Source of the DNA: Rhizobium giardinii bv. giardinii H152
Lineage (GTDB): Bacteria; Pseudomonadota; Alphaproteobacteria; Rhizobiales; Rhizobiaceae
NCBI RefSeq assembly: GCF_000379605.1
Contig: NZ_KB902713.1
Coordinates: forward strand, 124,367 to 188,366
DNA: 64,000 nucleotides
Direction of reading: 5' to 3'
The notes beneath the pieces are model-generated. The model saw nothing but the letters and a program-made list of their open reading frames with translations, made no database searches and had not been told where the DNA came from. The translations under genes and the position numbers were made by a program. Each line of letters opens with the position of its first letter. The stretch's first letter is position 1. Shown here piece by piece: positions 8,933 through 17,467 of this stretch.

Positions 8933-8956
8933 CCGGCGTTTTCAGAGCTCAGAACT

Positions 8957-9063
8957 AGAACCTCCGGGACTGTCAGACCGCCCGCGCGGAACCAACCGGT
9001 GCCGTGACTCGTGGCCGTGGACACGAAGATCTTCATTGCTGACCATCTAATCCCGGAGGTTCT
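8957..9063 (+). repeat. 13-bp perfect inverted repeat with an 81-base interior, ending in T-rich tail
   Basis: AGAACCTCCGGGA at 8957-8969 is exactly complementary to TCCCGGAGGTTCT at 9051-9063, followed by CGTTTTT. It lies just after the SDR pair. It may be a terminator with a structured interior or a small RNA; the rest of 8933-9268 holds only the upstream region of the LysR gene. Confidence 0.6.
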
Positions 9064-9268
9064 CGTTTTTCAGCGACCGGGCCATCTCCGCCGTCCTTCC
9101 CAGGATCCAACACGGATCAACTAAGGTCAAATTTTTGACTGCTTCCTTGGCCATCACTTACGAAAGACAGGGCCAGTTGAATAAGGATTGAAGGTGCCGG
9201 CCGCCTGAAGCAAGGTCGGCGTCGGCAAGGACGATCTTTTTCAGTACAAGTGCGAGTATCCATCACTC

Positions 9269-10174
9269 ATGGTATCGACGCGGGCCGATCTGGCCGACCT
9301 TGAAACTTTCGTCGCGATCGCGAGGGCGGGGGGGTTCCGAAAGGCCGCCGCGCTTCGCGGCGTTTCGGGCTCCGCTCTCAGCCATTCGATCAGGGGTTTG
9401 GAGACCCGGCTGGGCGTCCGTCTGTTTCATCGGACAAGCAGGAGCATCAGTCTCACCGCCGCCGGCGAAGTACTGCTTGCCGAACTGGAGCCCCGTTTCC
9501 TCGGCATCCAAGCTGCGATGGATCTCCTGGACAGTTTCAGGAGCGGGCCTACGGGCAGGGTGAGAGTGACCACGCTGCGTGACGCCGCCGAGCTGTTGAT
9601 CGCTCCTCGACTGCACAGTTTTCGCAGCAACTACCCAGATGTCGAGGTGGAAGTCAGCGTCGAGGATCGCTTTATCGATATGGTCGCCGAAGGTTTTGAC
9701 GCGGGCATCCGTTATGGGGGAACAGTTCCCGAGGGGATGATCGCGTCGCGTCTGACATCCGAACTTGAATGGATCGTGGTCGGTTCTCCAACCTATCTCA
9801 ACGAACGAGGGCGGCCCGAACGGCCGGAGGATCTCTTGACGCACGAGTGCATCCGGATCCGAACCGGTACGGACCACGTCTGCAAATGGGAACTTGGCGA
9901 TGGCGATCGCATGGTTGCGCTTGACGTTCCCGGACTGCTCACGCTCGGAGATTCAGAACTATCCATCCGCATGGCGGAGGAGGGAGGCGGTCTCTTTTAC
10001 TGCCTGCGGGCACGCGTCGAGGATAAACTCGCTGCTGGTATGCTGGAAGTGGTGTTGCCGGACTGGTCGTCTACTGGGCCGGGTTTTCATGCATACTACG
10101 TTTCGCACCGACAGGTGCCGTCCGCGCTCCGGACGTTTCTCGACCACCTTAAGGCGCCGCTTTCGGACGATTGA
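9269..10174 (+). CDS. LysR-family transcriptional regulator
   Basis: 301 aa. Winged helix-turn-helix in residues 5-65: LETFVAIARAGGFRKAA, then GSALSHSIRGLETRLGVRLFHR and SLTAAGEVLL. The rest is the periplasmic-binding-like effector domain with GRVRVTTL, the VEVSVEDRFIDMVAEGFDAGIR segment and SPTYLNERGRPERPEDL, typical of the DsdA/AaeR-like group. The start at ATG 9269 has only a weak ribosome site. It is transcribed in the same direction as the long pentose operon that begins 460 bases later and also lies downstream of the SDR pair, so either could be its target. Confidence 0.93.
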   Translation: MVSTRADLADLETFVAIARAGGFRKAAALRGVSGSALSHSIRGLETRLGVRLFHRTSRSISLTAAGEVLLAELEPRFLGIQAAMDLLDSFRSGPTGRVRVTTLRDAAELLIAPRLHSFRSNYPDVEVEVSVEDRFIDMVAEGFDAGIRYGGTVPEGMIASRLTSELEWIVVGSPTYLNERGRPERPEDLLTHECIRIRTGTDHVCKWELGDGDRMVALDVPGLLTLGDSELSIRMAEEGGGLFYCLRARVEDKLAAGMLEVVLPDWSSTGPGFHAYYVSHRQVPSALRTFLDHLKAPLSDD

Positions 10175-10635
10175 AGTGACGGCTCGACGGGTAAATATCA
10201 GCGGGCGGAAGTTCGAGTTCCGACAGAAAGTGGCTGCTTGCACCCAGTCTCAGAACGCCTCGAAGCTCTCGATCGCTATGACGGGAACAAGTTGGGTAAG
10301 CCAGACGCTGATTCTTGAGTTGTTGTACCGGCGGTGCGAGACCCGCTCTAAATTTACAGCAGGCGCCTACAGGGTAGTGGAGACTCGCCGAGGTCCATTC
10401 TTGCCTCCGCCTGCTTTCAAACATAACGAATTCAGATGAAAAAAGCTCATCTATTTTATGAAATATTGCGTTTGAATTAGGAGCTGAAAGCGGAGATGGT
10501 TCATTGCGTGGAGGGCATCTGAACCTGGATCGCCTTAGCGCGTAAGATGAGACGCAATACGGTTTACGAGGTCGCCGGACTATGTTCGGCGAGGGAAGAA
10601 GTATTGCTCAGATGCCGTATTAGGAGGAGGGCCGA
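10175..10635. other. Upstream region of the dipeptidase/pentose operon
   Basis: No gene seen. From about 10430 the sequence becomes AT-rich (AAAAAGCTCATCTATTTTATG), as expected for a promoter region. AGGAGGAGG at 10622-10630 is a strong ribosome site for the gene at 10636. Confidence 0.5.
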
Positions 10636-12138
10636 ATGAGTTTCCCCGCTGGAAAAACTGTAGATAAACGCGACAATTCTATTCTTGCTGGTCTCGAGCC
10701 GGCGATCTTCTTCGGTTTTTTCGAAGAGCTAAGCGCGATCCCGCGTGGTTCTTACAACGAGAAGCAGGTTAGCGATCACATCGCCGATTTTGCCCGGGCG
10801 CGCGGCTTCGAGGTTTACCAGGACGCGATCTACAATCTCCTCATTAAGAAGCCGGGCACACCCGGCTACGAAAACTCTCCGACCGTCATTCTTCACGGGC
10901 ATACCGACATCGTCTGCGAGAGCGATGAGGGAGTTGACCACGACTTTAAGAACGAAGGCATCAAACTTCAGGTTATCGGCGATTTCATCCATGGTACGGG
11001 GACGACCCTTGGGGCGGACAACACCGTTGGTGTGGCCTTCGCAATGTCGTTGCTGGCATCCGACGATATCCCGCATCCGCCGCTCGAAGTCGTCTTGACG
11101 GTTCAAGAAGAAGTCGGCAAGGGCGGCGCGCAACACTTCGACGGCACAAAGCTTAGCGGTAAGCGCCTTCTCGACATGAATTGGCACGATCCCAAGTCGC
11201 TTTTCGCAGGCTGCGCCGGCGATATTTCAGTGCGCTTCAAGATTCCGCTTCAGTGGGAACCGCGCGTTTCGGGGCAGACCGCCCTTTCGCTGCGGATCTC
11301 TGGATTGAGCAGCGGTCATTCCGAATTCGACATCCATCTTGAACGCGCTAACGCGATCGTCCAGCTCGGACGGCTGCTCCGGATTGCCATCCGGGACGCT
11401 GGTGCCAGCGTAGCCGAAGTCAAGGGTGGCGTGAACCGTTACGTTATCCCGGGTGAGGCGGAGGCGATCATTTCGATCGATGCCCCGGGGATCGCCGATC
11501 TCAGACAGAGAATTGAAGCGGAAGCGGCTTCGATTGCGCTTGAGTACAATGCAAGCGATCCCAACCTCAAGGTCACAGTCAGCGAGTCGGGGAGACAGAT
11601 TACTGAAGTCTTCTCGGCCCAGTCCGCCCGGGCCCTGGTCGATGCCATGAACCTGCTTCCCAACGGCGTCCAGAGCAAGAGCCTTCAGGTCGAGGGCCTC
11701 GTCGAGAGCTCCAACACCGTGGCGTTGCTTTCAAGCGATGAAAACGCCATCGAAATCGTCAATACGGTTCCAAGCGCCGTCAGCTCCCGTCGCTACAACA
11801 TCGTCGACAAAATTAGGCAGCTGTCAGAACTCATCGGCAACGGCGCGAGCGTGGAGACATTCGCGGATTGCCCGGAATGGCCATACAATCCTCATTCGCG
11901 AATGCTCAACGCCGCCAAGGCCGCTTACGAGCGCGAGTTCGGCGAGCAGCCACATGTGGAAGTCTCTCACTCCAGTCTCGAGCTCGGACTTTTCCGAAAG
12001 AAGGTTCCTGACATTGACATGCTGTCAATCGGACCGGAAGCGTTCGACGTCCACACCACGCGCGAGCGCCTCAACCACATGACAGTCGATTCGACCTGGC
12101 GGCTTCTCAAGTCGCTGCTCCGCGAACTCCGGACCTAA
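10636..12138 (+). CDS. M20-family aminoacyl-histidine dipeptidase (PepD-like)
   Basis: A 500-aa dizinc peptidase. Motifs in order: FEELSAIPRGSYNEKQVSDH, VILHGHTDIVCE (His and Asp metal ligands), GTTLGADNTVG (bridging Asp), LTVQEEVGKGGA (catalytic Glu), then the lid domain with SGLSSGHSEFDIHLERANA. Late in the protein come HSSLELG and SIGPEAFDVHTTRERL with the last His. PepD normally has LNLDSE where this one has DMNWHD, a change at a metal-ligand segment. Family members cleave Xaa-His dipeptides and related amides in the cytoplasm. What is odd is its place: first gene of an operon for sugar import and ketopentose phosphorylation, ten bases before a cupin. It may release a sugar or amino acid from an amide conjugate, but this is inference. 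Confidence 0.87.
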   Translation: MSFPAGKTVDKRDNSILAGLEPAIFFGFFEELSAIPRGSYNEKQVSDHIADFARARGFEVYQDAIYNLLIKKPGTPGYENSPTVILHGHTDIVCESDEGVDHDFKNEGIKLQVIGDFIHGTGTTLGADNTVGVAFAMSLLASDDIPHPPLEVVLTVQEEVGKGGAQHFDGTKLSGKRLLDMNWHDPKSLFAGCAGDISVRFKIPLQWEPRVSGQTALSLRISGLSSGHSEFDIHLERANAIVQLGRLLRIAIRDAGASVAEVKGGVNRYVIPGEAEAIISIDAPGIADLRQRIEAEAASIALEYNASDPNLKVTVSESGRQITEVFSAQSARALVDAMNLLPNGVQSKSLQVEGLVESSNTVALLSSDENAIEIVNTVPSAVSSRRYNIVDKIRQLSELIGNGASVETFADCPEWPYNPHSRMLNAAKAAYEREFGEQPHVEVSHSSLELGLFRKKVPDIDMLSIGPEAFDVHTTRERLNHMTVDSTWRLLKSLLRELRT

Positions 12139-12147
12139 GGTACTGAA

Positions 12148-12615
12148 ATGCCAAAACTGCCAAGCTACTTCGGCAATTTCCCACATCCGCCCAGTGAGAA
12201 GAAGCCTGTCCATCTGACGCGCGATAGCTACAAGATGTTCATCTATACGGGGACGAAGCCGTATTCCAGCGACCTCAACTACCTGCTCGCCAGCACTGAC
12301 CAGCAGACGACTGGCATCTATCAGCTCGCACCGGGAAGCAACTTCGACCCGGCCGATATTCACGCGGGTGACGAGGTGTACTATGTCCTCGAAGGTGTCG
12401 TGCATCTCCTAAACCCCGAAACCGGGCAGACCGAGGAACTCGGACCCGGTGACGCGGTGCTCATCCCCAAGGGCGCCCCGCATCGGGGCTATAACTTCAG
12501 CGACAAGGCTGCAGTTATCCTGTTTTGCATCGCACCCCGTATCTGGGACGAGAATGGACCTCCGACTGGTTATGACGGGCCGACGCGCCTCTATAAGCAC
12601 GAAGGGAGAGCGTGA
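12148..12615 (+). CDS. Cupin-domain protein
   Basis: 155 aa with one cupin barrel. Motif 1 is ADIHAGDEVYYVLEGVVHLL and motif 2 is GDAVLIPKGAPHRGYN, so His residues of both motifs are kept and metal binding is plausible. It starts ten bases after the dipeptidase stop and overlaps the next cupin gene by one base (TGATG). The following gene encodes a related barrel that lacks the second-motif His. Small cupins in sugar operons can be sugar isomerases or mutarotase-like enzymes, but the family is too broad for a firm call. Confidence 0.85.
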   Translation: MPKLPSYFGNFPHPPSEKKPVHLTRDSYKMFIYTGTKPYSSDLNYLLASTDQQTTGIYQLAPGSNFDPADIHAGDEVYYVLEGVVHLLNPETGQTEELGPGDAVLIPKGAPHRGYNFSDKAAVILFCIAPRIWDENGPPTGYDGPTRLYKHEGRA

Positions 12616-13019
12616 TGAGCCTCGAGAAACTCGGAACCTATCCGGTAGACGGCGCACAGGCGCGCAAGAGGGGCGACCTTGTAAAAGTCGCCAAAAGCGA
12701 TCGTCTGAACATCGTCTCCGGCCGTGATCATCCCGTTCTTGTCCAGTTCTGCGTCAGCAGCGATTACATGCATGTCGGAGAACTGACTATCCCTGTGGGC
12801 GGCGTTGGACCGCGCGCGAGCGAACCCGACAGCCATGAAGGGGACGCAGTCTTCTACGTCCTGCAAGGCCCCGCGACCTTCTATTTGGCGGATACGGACG
12901 AAACCTTTCACATCCGTGACGGGGAGTCTTTCTTCCTGCCGGGCGGCATCAGCTACCAGTGCTTAAACTACGGCTCAAACCCGATCCGGGTGGTCTTTAC
13001 GATCGCACCGGGACTGTAA
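12615..13019 (+). CDS. Cupin-domain protein, second-motif His missing
   Basis: 134 aa, starting at ATG 12615 inside the stop of the preceding cupin gene, so translation is coupled. Motif 1 (SHEGDAVFYVLQGPATFYL) parallels that of its neighbour, and both proteins share the ending (I/V)xFxIAP. In motif 2, FFLPGGISYQCLNY has Tyr where the metal-binding His should be. The pair therefore looks like an old duplication in which one barrel may have lost its metal, perhaps forming a heteromeric two-cupin complex. Function unknown; its place between the dipeptidase and the sugar-binding protein ties it to use of the imported compound. Confidence 0.82.
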   Translation: MSLEKLGTYPVDGAQARKRGDLVKVAKSDRLNIVSGRDHPVLVQFCVSSDYMHVGELTIPVGGVGPRASEPDSHEGDAVFYVLQGPATFYLADTDETFHIRDGESFFLPGGISYQCLNYGSNPIRVVFTIAPGL

Positions 13020-13111
13020 GCCGAAGATTTGAATCTCAGTTTGCCAAGTTTCGCCGCGGACGCGTTCCGCGGATGGGAAAGCTTTGTCTTGTCACCACCA
13101 GGGAGGATCAT

Positions 13112-14182
13112 GTGACAATTTTCAGACGGACGTTAATCTTCGGTGCTGCTCTCGGGCTCACCGCTTCGCTTTCCTTCAGCCCAGCGCTTGCAGAGCAGGC
13201 GGACTATTCGAAGGTGTTTCCTGGCATCTTGATGGACAAGGACATCAAGCCTACAGGCCAAGAAGTGAAACCTGTTAAAAAGGATAACCGCCCGCTCAAG
13301 GTCGGCTTCCTGCCGACGGCGATGGACACCTACTATCAGCGTGTTCTAGCCGGCGTGAAAGAAGAGATCGACAAGCGCGGTGGCGACGGCGCTATCCAGC
13401 TTCTCGTGCAGGCTCCGAGCAGCCAGTCTGCCACGGACGACCAGATCAGGACGATGGAAGCCTGGATCAACGACGGTGTCGATGCGATCGCGGTTGCCCT
13501 ATACAACGAAGGCGCATTGCTCCCCTCGATCCGGCGCGCGACCGAGGCGGGCATTCCGATCTTCCTCTTCAACTCACCCGTCGCCGATAATCCATATTAT
13601 GTCAGCGATATTGGCTACGACCAGAGTGACGGCGGTCGTGCGCAGGCTCAGTGGCTGGTTGACACCTATGGCGACAAGGAAGTCAAGCTCGGGATACTGG
13701 AGGGCCTGCCCGGTCCGCATACGAGCCAGCGCATGAAGGGCTTCAACGAGATCATCTCGAAGCATCCCAACTTCAAAATCGTCGCTCAGCAGCCGGCTGG
13801 CTGGGTTCGTGCCCAGGGCCTGTCGGTGACCGAAAACATGTTCACCGCCAACCCCGACATCGAAGTCCTCGTCGCGCTCTACGACGAGATGGCCCTTGGC
13901 GGTCTGCAGGCCCTCAAGGCTAAGGGGCTGAACGGCAAGGTGGCGATCGTCGGCTACGAAAATATGAAGGAAGCCAACGACGCGATCCTCACCGGCGACT
14001 TTGCAGCAACGGTCGACACCGGGGCCAAGGAAGAAGGTCGCAACATCATTCGAGCGGTGGATGAGTTCGCGATGAAGGGCAACGCCCTGCCGAAGAAGAT
14101 CTTCGTGGCGCCCAAAACCTACGATGCGAAGAACATCAAGACCTTCGATCAGAACGACTACGTCTACGTTCAGGAGAAGTAG
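13112..14182 (+). CDS. Sugar ABC transporter substrate-binding protein (CUT2 type)
   Basis: Periplasmic receptor of about 356 aa. GTG 13112 is chosen because GGGAGG lies six bases upstream and it gives a clean signal peptide: TIFRRTLIFGAALGL, then SFSPALAEQ with an AxA-like cleavage site. The mature protein begins the type-I periplasmic binding fold at LKVGFLPTAMDTYYQRVL. DDQIRTMEAWINDGVDAIAV, GIPIFLFNSP, LGILEGLPGPHTSQRMKGFNE and VLVALYDEMALGGLQAL are the usual blocks of the ribose/xylose-binding group. It heads the transporter part of the operon and is separated from the ATPase gene by a stem-loop. The ligand is likely a pentose or pentulose, given the downstream kinase and epimerase. Confidence 0.93.
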   Translation: MTIFRRTLIFGAALGLTASLSFSPALAEQADYSKVFPGILMDKDIKPTGQEVKPVKKDNRPLKVGFLPTAMDTYYQRVLAGVKEEIDKRGGDGAIQLLVQAPSSQSATDDQIRTMEAWINDGVDAIAVALYNEGALLPSIRRATEAGIPIFLFNSPVADNPYYVSDIGYDQSDGGRAQAQWLVDTYGDKEVKLGILEGLPGPHTSQRMKGFNEIISKHPNFKIVAQQPAGWVRAQGLSVTENMFTANPDIEVLVALYDEMALGGLQALKAKGLNGKVAIVGYENMKEANDAILTGDFAATVDTGAKEEGRNIIRAVDEFAMKGNALPKKIFVAPKTYDAKNIKTFDQNDYVYVQEK

Positions 14183-14195
14183 ACGTGACAATACG

Positions 14196-14218
14196 CGGCC
14201 CTGCCTTGCGCGGGGCCG
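14196..14218 (+). promoter_or_regulatory. Intercistronic stem-loop between SBP and ATPase genes
   Basis: CGGCCC (14196-14201) pairs with GGGCCG (14213-14218). Such hairpins commonly protect the upstream SBP message and lower expression of the genes after it. Similar hairpins follow the SBP genes at 25289, 33252 and 52821. Confidence 0.55.
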
Positions 14219-14241
14219 TCCACTCAAAAAGGGCGACCTGA

Positions 14242-15777
14242 ATGACAAACGCTCCGCTGCTCGAGATGAAAGGCATCGCCAAACGCTTCGGCAACACGAA
14301 GGCGCTTGATGGCATCGACCTCGTACTCAATCCCGGCGAGGTTCTCGGCCTGGTCGGCGAGAACGGCGCAGGCAAGTCGACGCTGATGAAAATCCTCTCC
14401 GGTGCATATGCGCGCGACGAAGGCACCATTGCTGTCAGAGGTAAGGTGGTCGATCTGAACACTCCCAAAGACGGGTCCAGGGCAGGCATCGCGATCATCT
14501 ACCAGGAACTGAGCCTGTTTCCGGACTTTGACGCCGCCGAAAACATATTCGCTGGCAGGGAGCTGCGCCGCGGGCGCTTAAGTGCATCGCCGCTTGACCA
14601 TTCAGCCATGCGGGCAGCCGCCTCGCGTATCCTGAAGGGCGAGTTAGGTGTGGACGTGCCTCTCGACAGGCCAGTTCGAGAGCTCAGCCTCTCGCATCGG
14701 CAGATGATCGAGATCGCCAAAGCCATCAGCAGCAATGCCGATATCATCATCATGGACGAGCCGACCGAAGCGCTCGAGGAGGTCGAACGCAAACAGCTGT
14801 TCGCCATCATCAAGAAGCTTCAGCAGGCAGGCAAAGCTCTCATATATGTGTCTCACCGAATCCAGGAACTCCTCGGCATCGTCAGCCGCGTGATGGTCCT
14901 GCGCGATGGCGGCACGGTCGCGGACCTGCCCGTATCGGACCTCGACGTAGACAAGGTCGTCGGTGCGATGATCGGCGGTTCTCTCGCAAAACAGTTTCCT
15001 CCCCGCGTCCCGGCAAGGTCCGAACCCTCGTTGGACGTTCGCGGTTTGACGAAAAGGGGTGTCTTCGACGACATCACCTTCTCCGTAGCCAAGGGTGAAA
15101 TCCTCGGCGTCACTGGCCTGGAAGGATCAGGCAAGAGCGCGCTTCTGCGGGCGATCTTCGGGCAGATCCCTCATGATACCGGCTCGATTCTGATCGACGG
15201 AAAGCAAGCGGCAATTTCGGACCCGACTGACGCTATTCGTCAACACGTCGCCTTCTTGCCCGCCGAACGTAAAACCGAGGGGATTTTCCCACAACATAAT
15301 GTCGGCTGGAACCTCTCGATCGCCAACCTTCGAACGCTCGGCAAAATCACGTTGATGCCGAAAAAGGAGCGCGAGATTGCCTCCGGCTACATCTCGAAGC
15401 TCGGCGTGAAATGCGATGGCGCCGCTGCCGACATCACATCGCTGAGCGGCGGTAACCAGCAAAAAGTCATGCTTGCTCGCTGGCTGCTCACCCAGCCAAA
15501 GGTGCTAATGCTTGAGGAGCCAACGCGTGGCGTCGACGTGCGTGCCAAAGCCGAGGTCTACACCCTCATCCAGGCTGCTGCGAAAGACGGCTGTGCTGTC
15601 ATCGTGGTGTCCGCCGACAACGCGGAACTGCTTGGACTGTGTCACCGGGTCGCGGTCATGTTCGAAGGACGGATCTCGGCGGTCGTCGATGCGGCGACCT
15701 CCAAGGAAGAAACACTCGCTCTTCATTCGGTAAGGCCGCCGCAAGGCCATCATCTTCAGGGAGGTACCCATGGCTGA
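14242..15777 (+). CDS. Sugar ABC transporter ATP-binding protein, two NBDs (RbsA/XylG-like)
   Basis: 511 aa with two nucleotide-binding domains. NBD1: Walker A GENGAGKST at about residue 37, the SLSHRQMIEIAKAIS signature region and Walker B IIIMDEPTEALEE. NBD2: loop GLEGSGKSALLRAIFG, signature LSGGNQQKVMLARWLL, Walker B VLMLEEPTRGVD, and the His-switch position replaced by VSADNAEL. This degenerate second site is usual for CUT2 importers. It overlaps the permease gene by eight bases (ATGGCTGA). It powers uptake by the SBP and permease around it. Confidence 0.95.
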   Translation: MTNAPLLEMKGIAKRFGNTKALDGIDLVLNPGEVLGLVGENGAGKSTLMKILSGAYARDEGTIAVRGKVVDLNTPKDGSRAGIAIIYQELSLFPDFDAAENIFAGRELRRGRLSASPLDHSAMRAAASRILKGELGVDVPLDRPVRELSLSHRQMIEIAKAISSNADIIIMDEPTEALEEVERKQLFAIIKKLQQAGKALIYVSHRIQELLGIVSRVMVLRDGGTVADLPVSDLDVDKVVGAMIGGSLAKQFPPRVPARSEPSLDVRGLTKRGVFDDITFSVAKGEILGVTGLEGSGKSALLRAIFGQIPHDTGSILIDGKQAAISDPTDAIRQHVAFLPAERKTEGIFPQHNVGWNLSIANLRTLGKITLMPKKEREIASGYISKLGVKCDGAAADITSLSGGNQQKVMLARWLLTQPKVLMLEEPTRGVDVRAKAEVYTLIQAAAKDGCAVIVVSADNAELLGLCHRVAVMFEGRISAVVDAATSKEETLALHSVRPPQGHHLQGGTHG

Positions 15778-16744
15778 TATTGCAGCTACACGCCTGCGCT
15801 CGCCCCTTACGCTCGCTCGCGGCGGCGGCAATGCCGGCGTTTACCTGGCCTTCGTCGTTCTTCTGGTGGCGCTCGGCTTTGCCGCTCCGCGGTTTTTCAC
15901 CTTCGGCAACTTGACTGACGTTCTTCGTCAGGCTGTCCCCATCGCCGTGATCGCGTTTGGAGCAACCTTTGTGATCGGGATGCGGGGCATCGACCTCTCC
16001 GTCGGTTCGACACTCGCGCTTAGCGGCCTTGTGACCGCAAACCTGATTGTGCTTGGCTATCCCGTTCCCCTGGCATGCGCAGGGGGGATTGCGGTCGGTG
16101 CGGTGATCGGACTGGTGAACGGCATCCTGATCACCAAGGTCGGGATCACCGACTTTATCGCCACAATGGCCATCATGGTCATCAGCCGCGGTATCGTGTT
16201 GGTCTACACTCAGGGTATTCCGATCGTGGGCGCCTCCGACCCCGCCTTCCGAATGATCGGCCAGAGCTATGTCGGCGGTGTTCCCGTTCCGGTCATTCTG
16301 ACCGCTATCGTCTTCGCGATCGCCTTCTACGTTCTGTATTACACGCGTTTCGGCCGTTTCGTTCTCTCGATCGGCAGCAATCCGGACGCTGCCCGGCTGG
16401 TCGGCATCCCCACGGACAAGGTCAAGATCGCCGTTTACGTACTGGTCGGGGTTTTGTCGGCCTTCGCGGGCGTTCTGCTCACCTCGCGCCTTGAAGCCGC
16501 CATGCCTGAAGCCGGCCAGGGGTACGAGCTAGATGTCATCGCCGCCGTCGTTATCGGCGGAACGGGTTTGTCTGGCGGACGCGCCACTCTTTTTGGAACC
16601 GCCGTGGGTGCCGTTTTGATGGCGGTCGTCCGCAACGCGCTCAACCTGCTCAACGTGAACACCTTCTGGCACCAGGTCGTGATCGGCACGATCATCCTGA
16701 TCGCCGTGGCAGCCGATCGTTTCAGTCGCCGCCAAAAGGCCTGA
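15770..16744 (+). CDS. Sugar ABC transporter permease (RbsC-like)
   Basis: 324 aa, integral membrane, about eight to ten hydrophobic segments. FGATFVIGMRGIDLSVGSTLALSG is split between segments 2 and 3 and marks the RbsC/BPD_transp_2 family; IGSNPDAARLVGIP is the cytoplasmic coupling region, and AAVVIGGTGLSGGRATLFGT lies before the last segments. It is the only permease gene in this operon, so a homodimer is expected. The gene starts in an overlap with the ATPase gene and ends seven bases before the AraD-like gene. Confidence 0.95.
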   Translation: MADIAATRLRSPLTLARGGGNAGVYLAFVVLLVALGFAAPRFFTFGNLTDVLRQAVPIAVIAFGATFVIGMRGIDLSVGSTLALSGLVTANLIVLGYPVPLACAGGIAVGAVIGLVNGILITKVGITDFIATMAIMVISRGIVLVYTQGIPIVGASDPAFRMIGQSYVGGVPVPVILTAIVFAIAFYVLYYTRFGRFVLSIGSNPDAARLVGIPTDKVKIAVYVLVGVLSAFAGVLLTSRLEAAMPEAGQGYELDVIAAVVIGGTGLSGGRATLFGTAVGAVLMAVVRNALNLLNVNTFWHQVVIGTIILIAVAADRFSRRQKA

Positions 16745-16751
16745 GGAGACG

Positions 16752-17459
16752 ATGATGAAATATTCCGAGCTCCGCAAGTCCGTTCTTGATGCAAATGCCG
16801 CACTCTACGACAGCGGCCTTGTCATCTCGACGTTCGGAAACGTCAGCGCTATCGACCGCGAGAAGGGTGTTGTCGCCATCAAGCCGAGTGGCGTTTCCTA
16901 CAGTGCAATGCAGGTCGCGGACATCGTTGTAACCGACCTCGACGGCAATATCCTAGAGGGCACGCTGCGGCCATCGTCTGATCTCGATACGCACCTGGAA
17001 CTCTACAAGAGCTTCAAGTCTATCGGTGCCGTGGTCCACACGCACTCGTTCTTCGCGACGGTGTGGGCCCAATCCGGCCGGGGAATTCCTGCCATGGGAA
17101 CGACCCATGCGGACTATTTCAACGGAACGATCCCCGTCACTCGCAAGCTGCGCGACGACGAAATCAAAGACGGTTACGTTTGCAACACGGGCAAGGTCAT
17201 CGTCGAGGCACTCGGAAACAATGACCCGCTCTCCGTCCCCGCAGCCCTGGTTAACGATCACGGTCCCTTCTGCTGGGGCAAGGACGCAGGCGACGCCGTT
17301 CATAACGCGGAGATGCTCGAGGCTGTCGCCAAGATTGCCTTCCACTCCCGGCAGCTGAACCAGGACGATCCAGAAATTTCCGGCGCGTTGCTGGACCGCC
17401 ACTATCAACGCAAGCATGGCCAGTCGGCGACCTACGGCCAGCCAGACGGTTCCAAGTAG
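16752..17459 (+). CDS. L-ribulose-5-phosphate 4-epimerase-like class II aldolase
   Basis: 235 aa, the same length as E. coli AraD. The zinc-binding pattern is clear: HTHSFFATVWAQ (HxH), the AraD-type TTHADYF, and a third His in NDHGPFCWG. SGVSYSAMQ and RPSSDLDTHLELY are the phosphate and cofactor-site loops shared with fuculose aldolase. AraD converts L-ribulose 5-phosphate to D-xylulose 5-phosphate, feeding the pentose phosphate pathway. The start may be ATG 16752 or the adjacent ATG 16755. It lies between permease and kinase genes, forming a short pentulose route; no AraA-type isomerase gene is in the operon. Confidence 0.9.
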   Translation: MMKYSELRKSVLDANAALYDSGLVISTFGNVSAIDREKGVVAIKPSGVSYSAMQVADIVVTDLDGNILEGTLRPSSDLDTHLELYKSFKSIGAVVHTHSFFATVWAQSGRGIPAMGTTHADYFNGTIPVTRKLRDDEIKDGYVCNTGKVIVEALGNNDPLSVPAALVNDHGPFCWGKDAGDAVHNAEMLEAVAKIAFHSRQLNQDDPEISGALLDRHYQRKHGQSATYGQPDGSK

Positions 17460-17467
17460 GGTTTATC

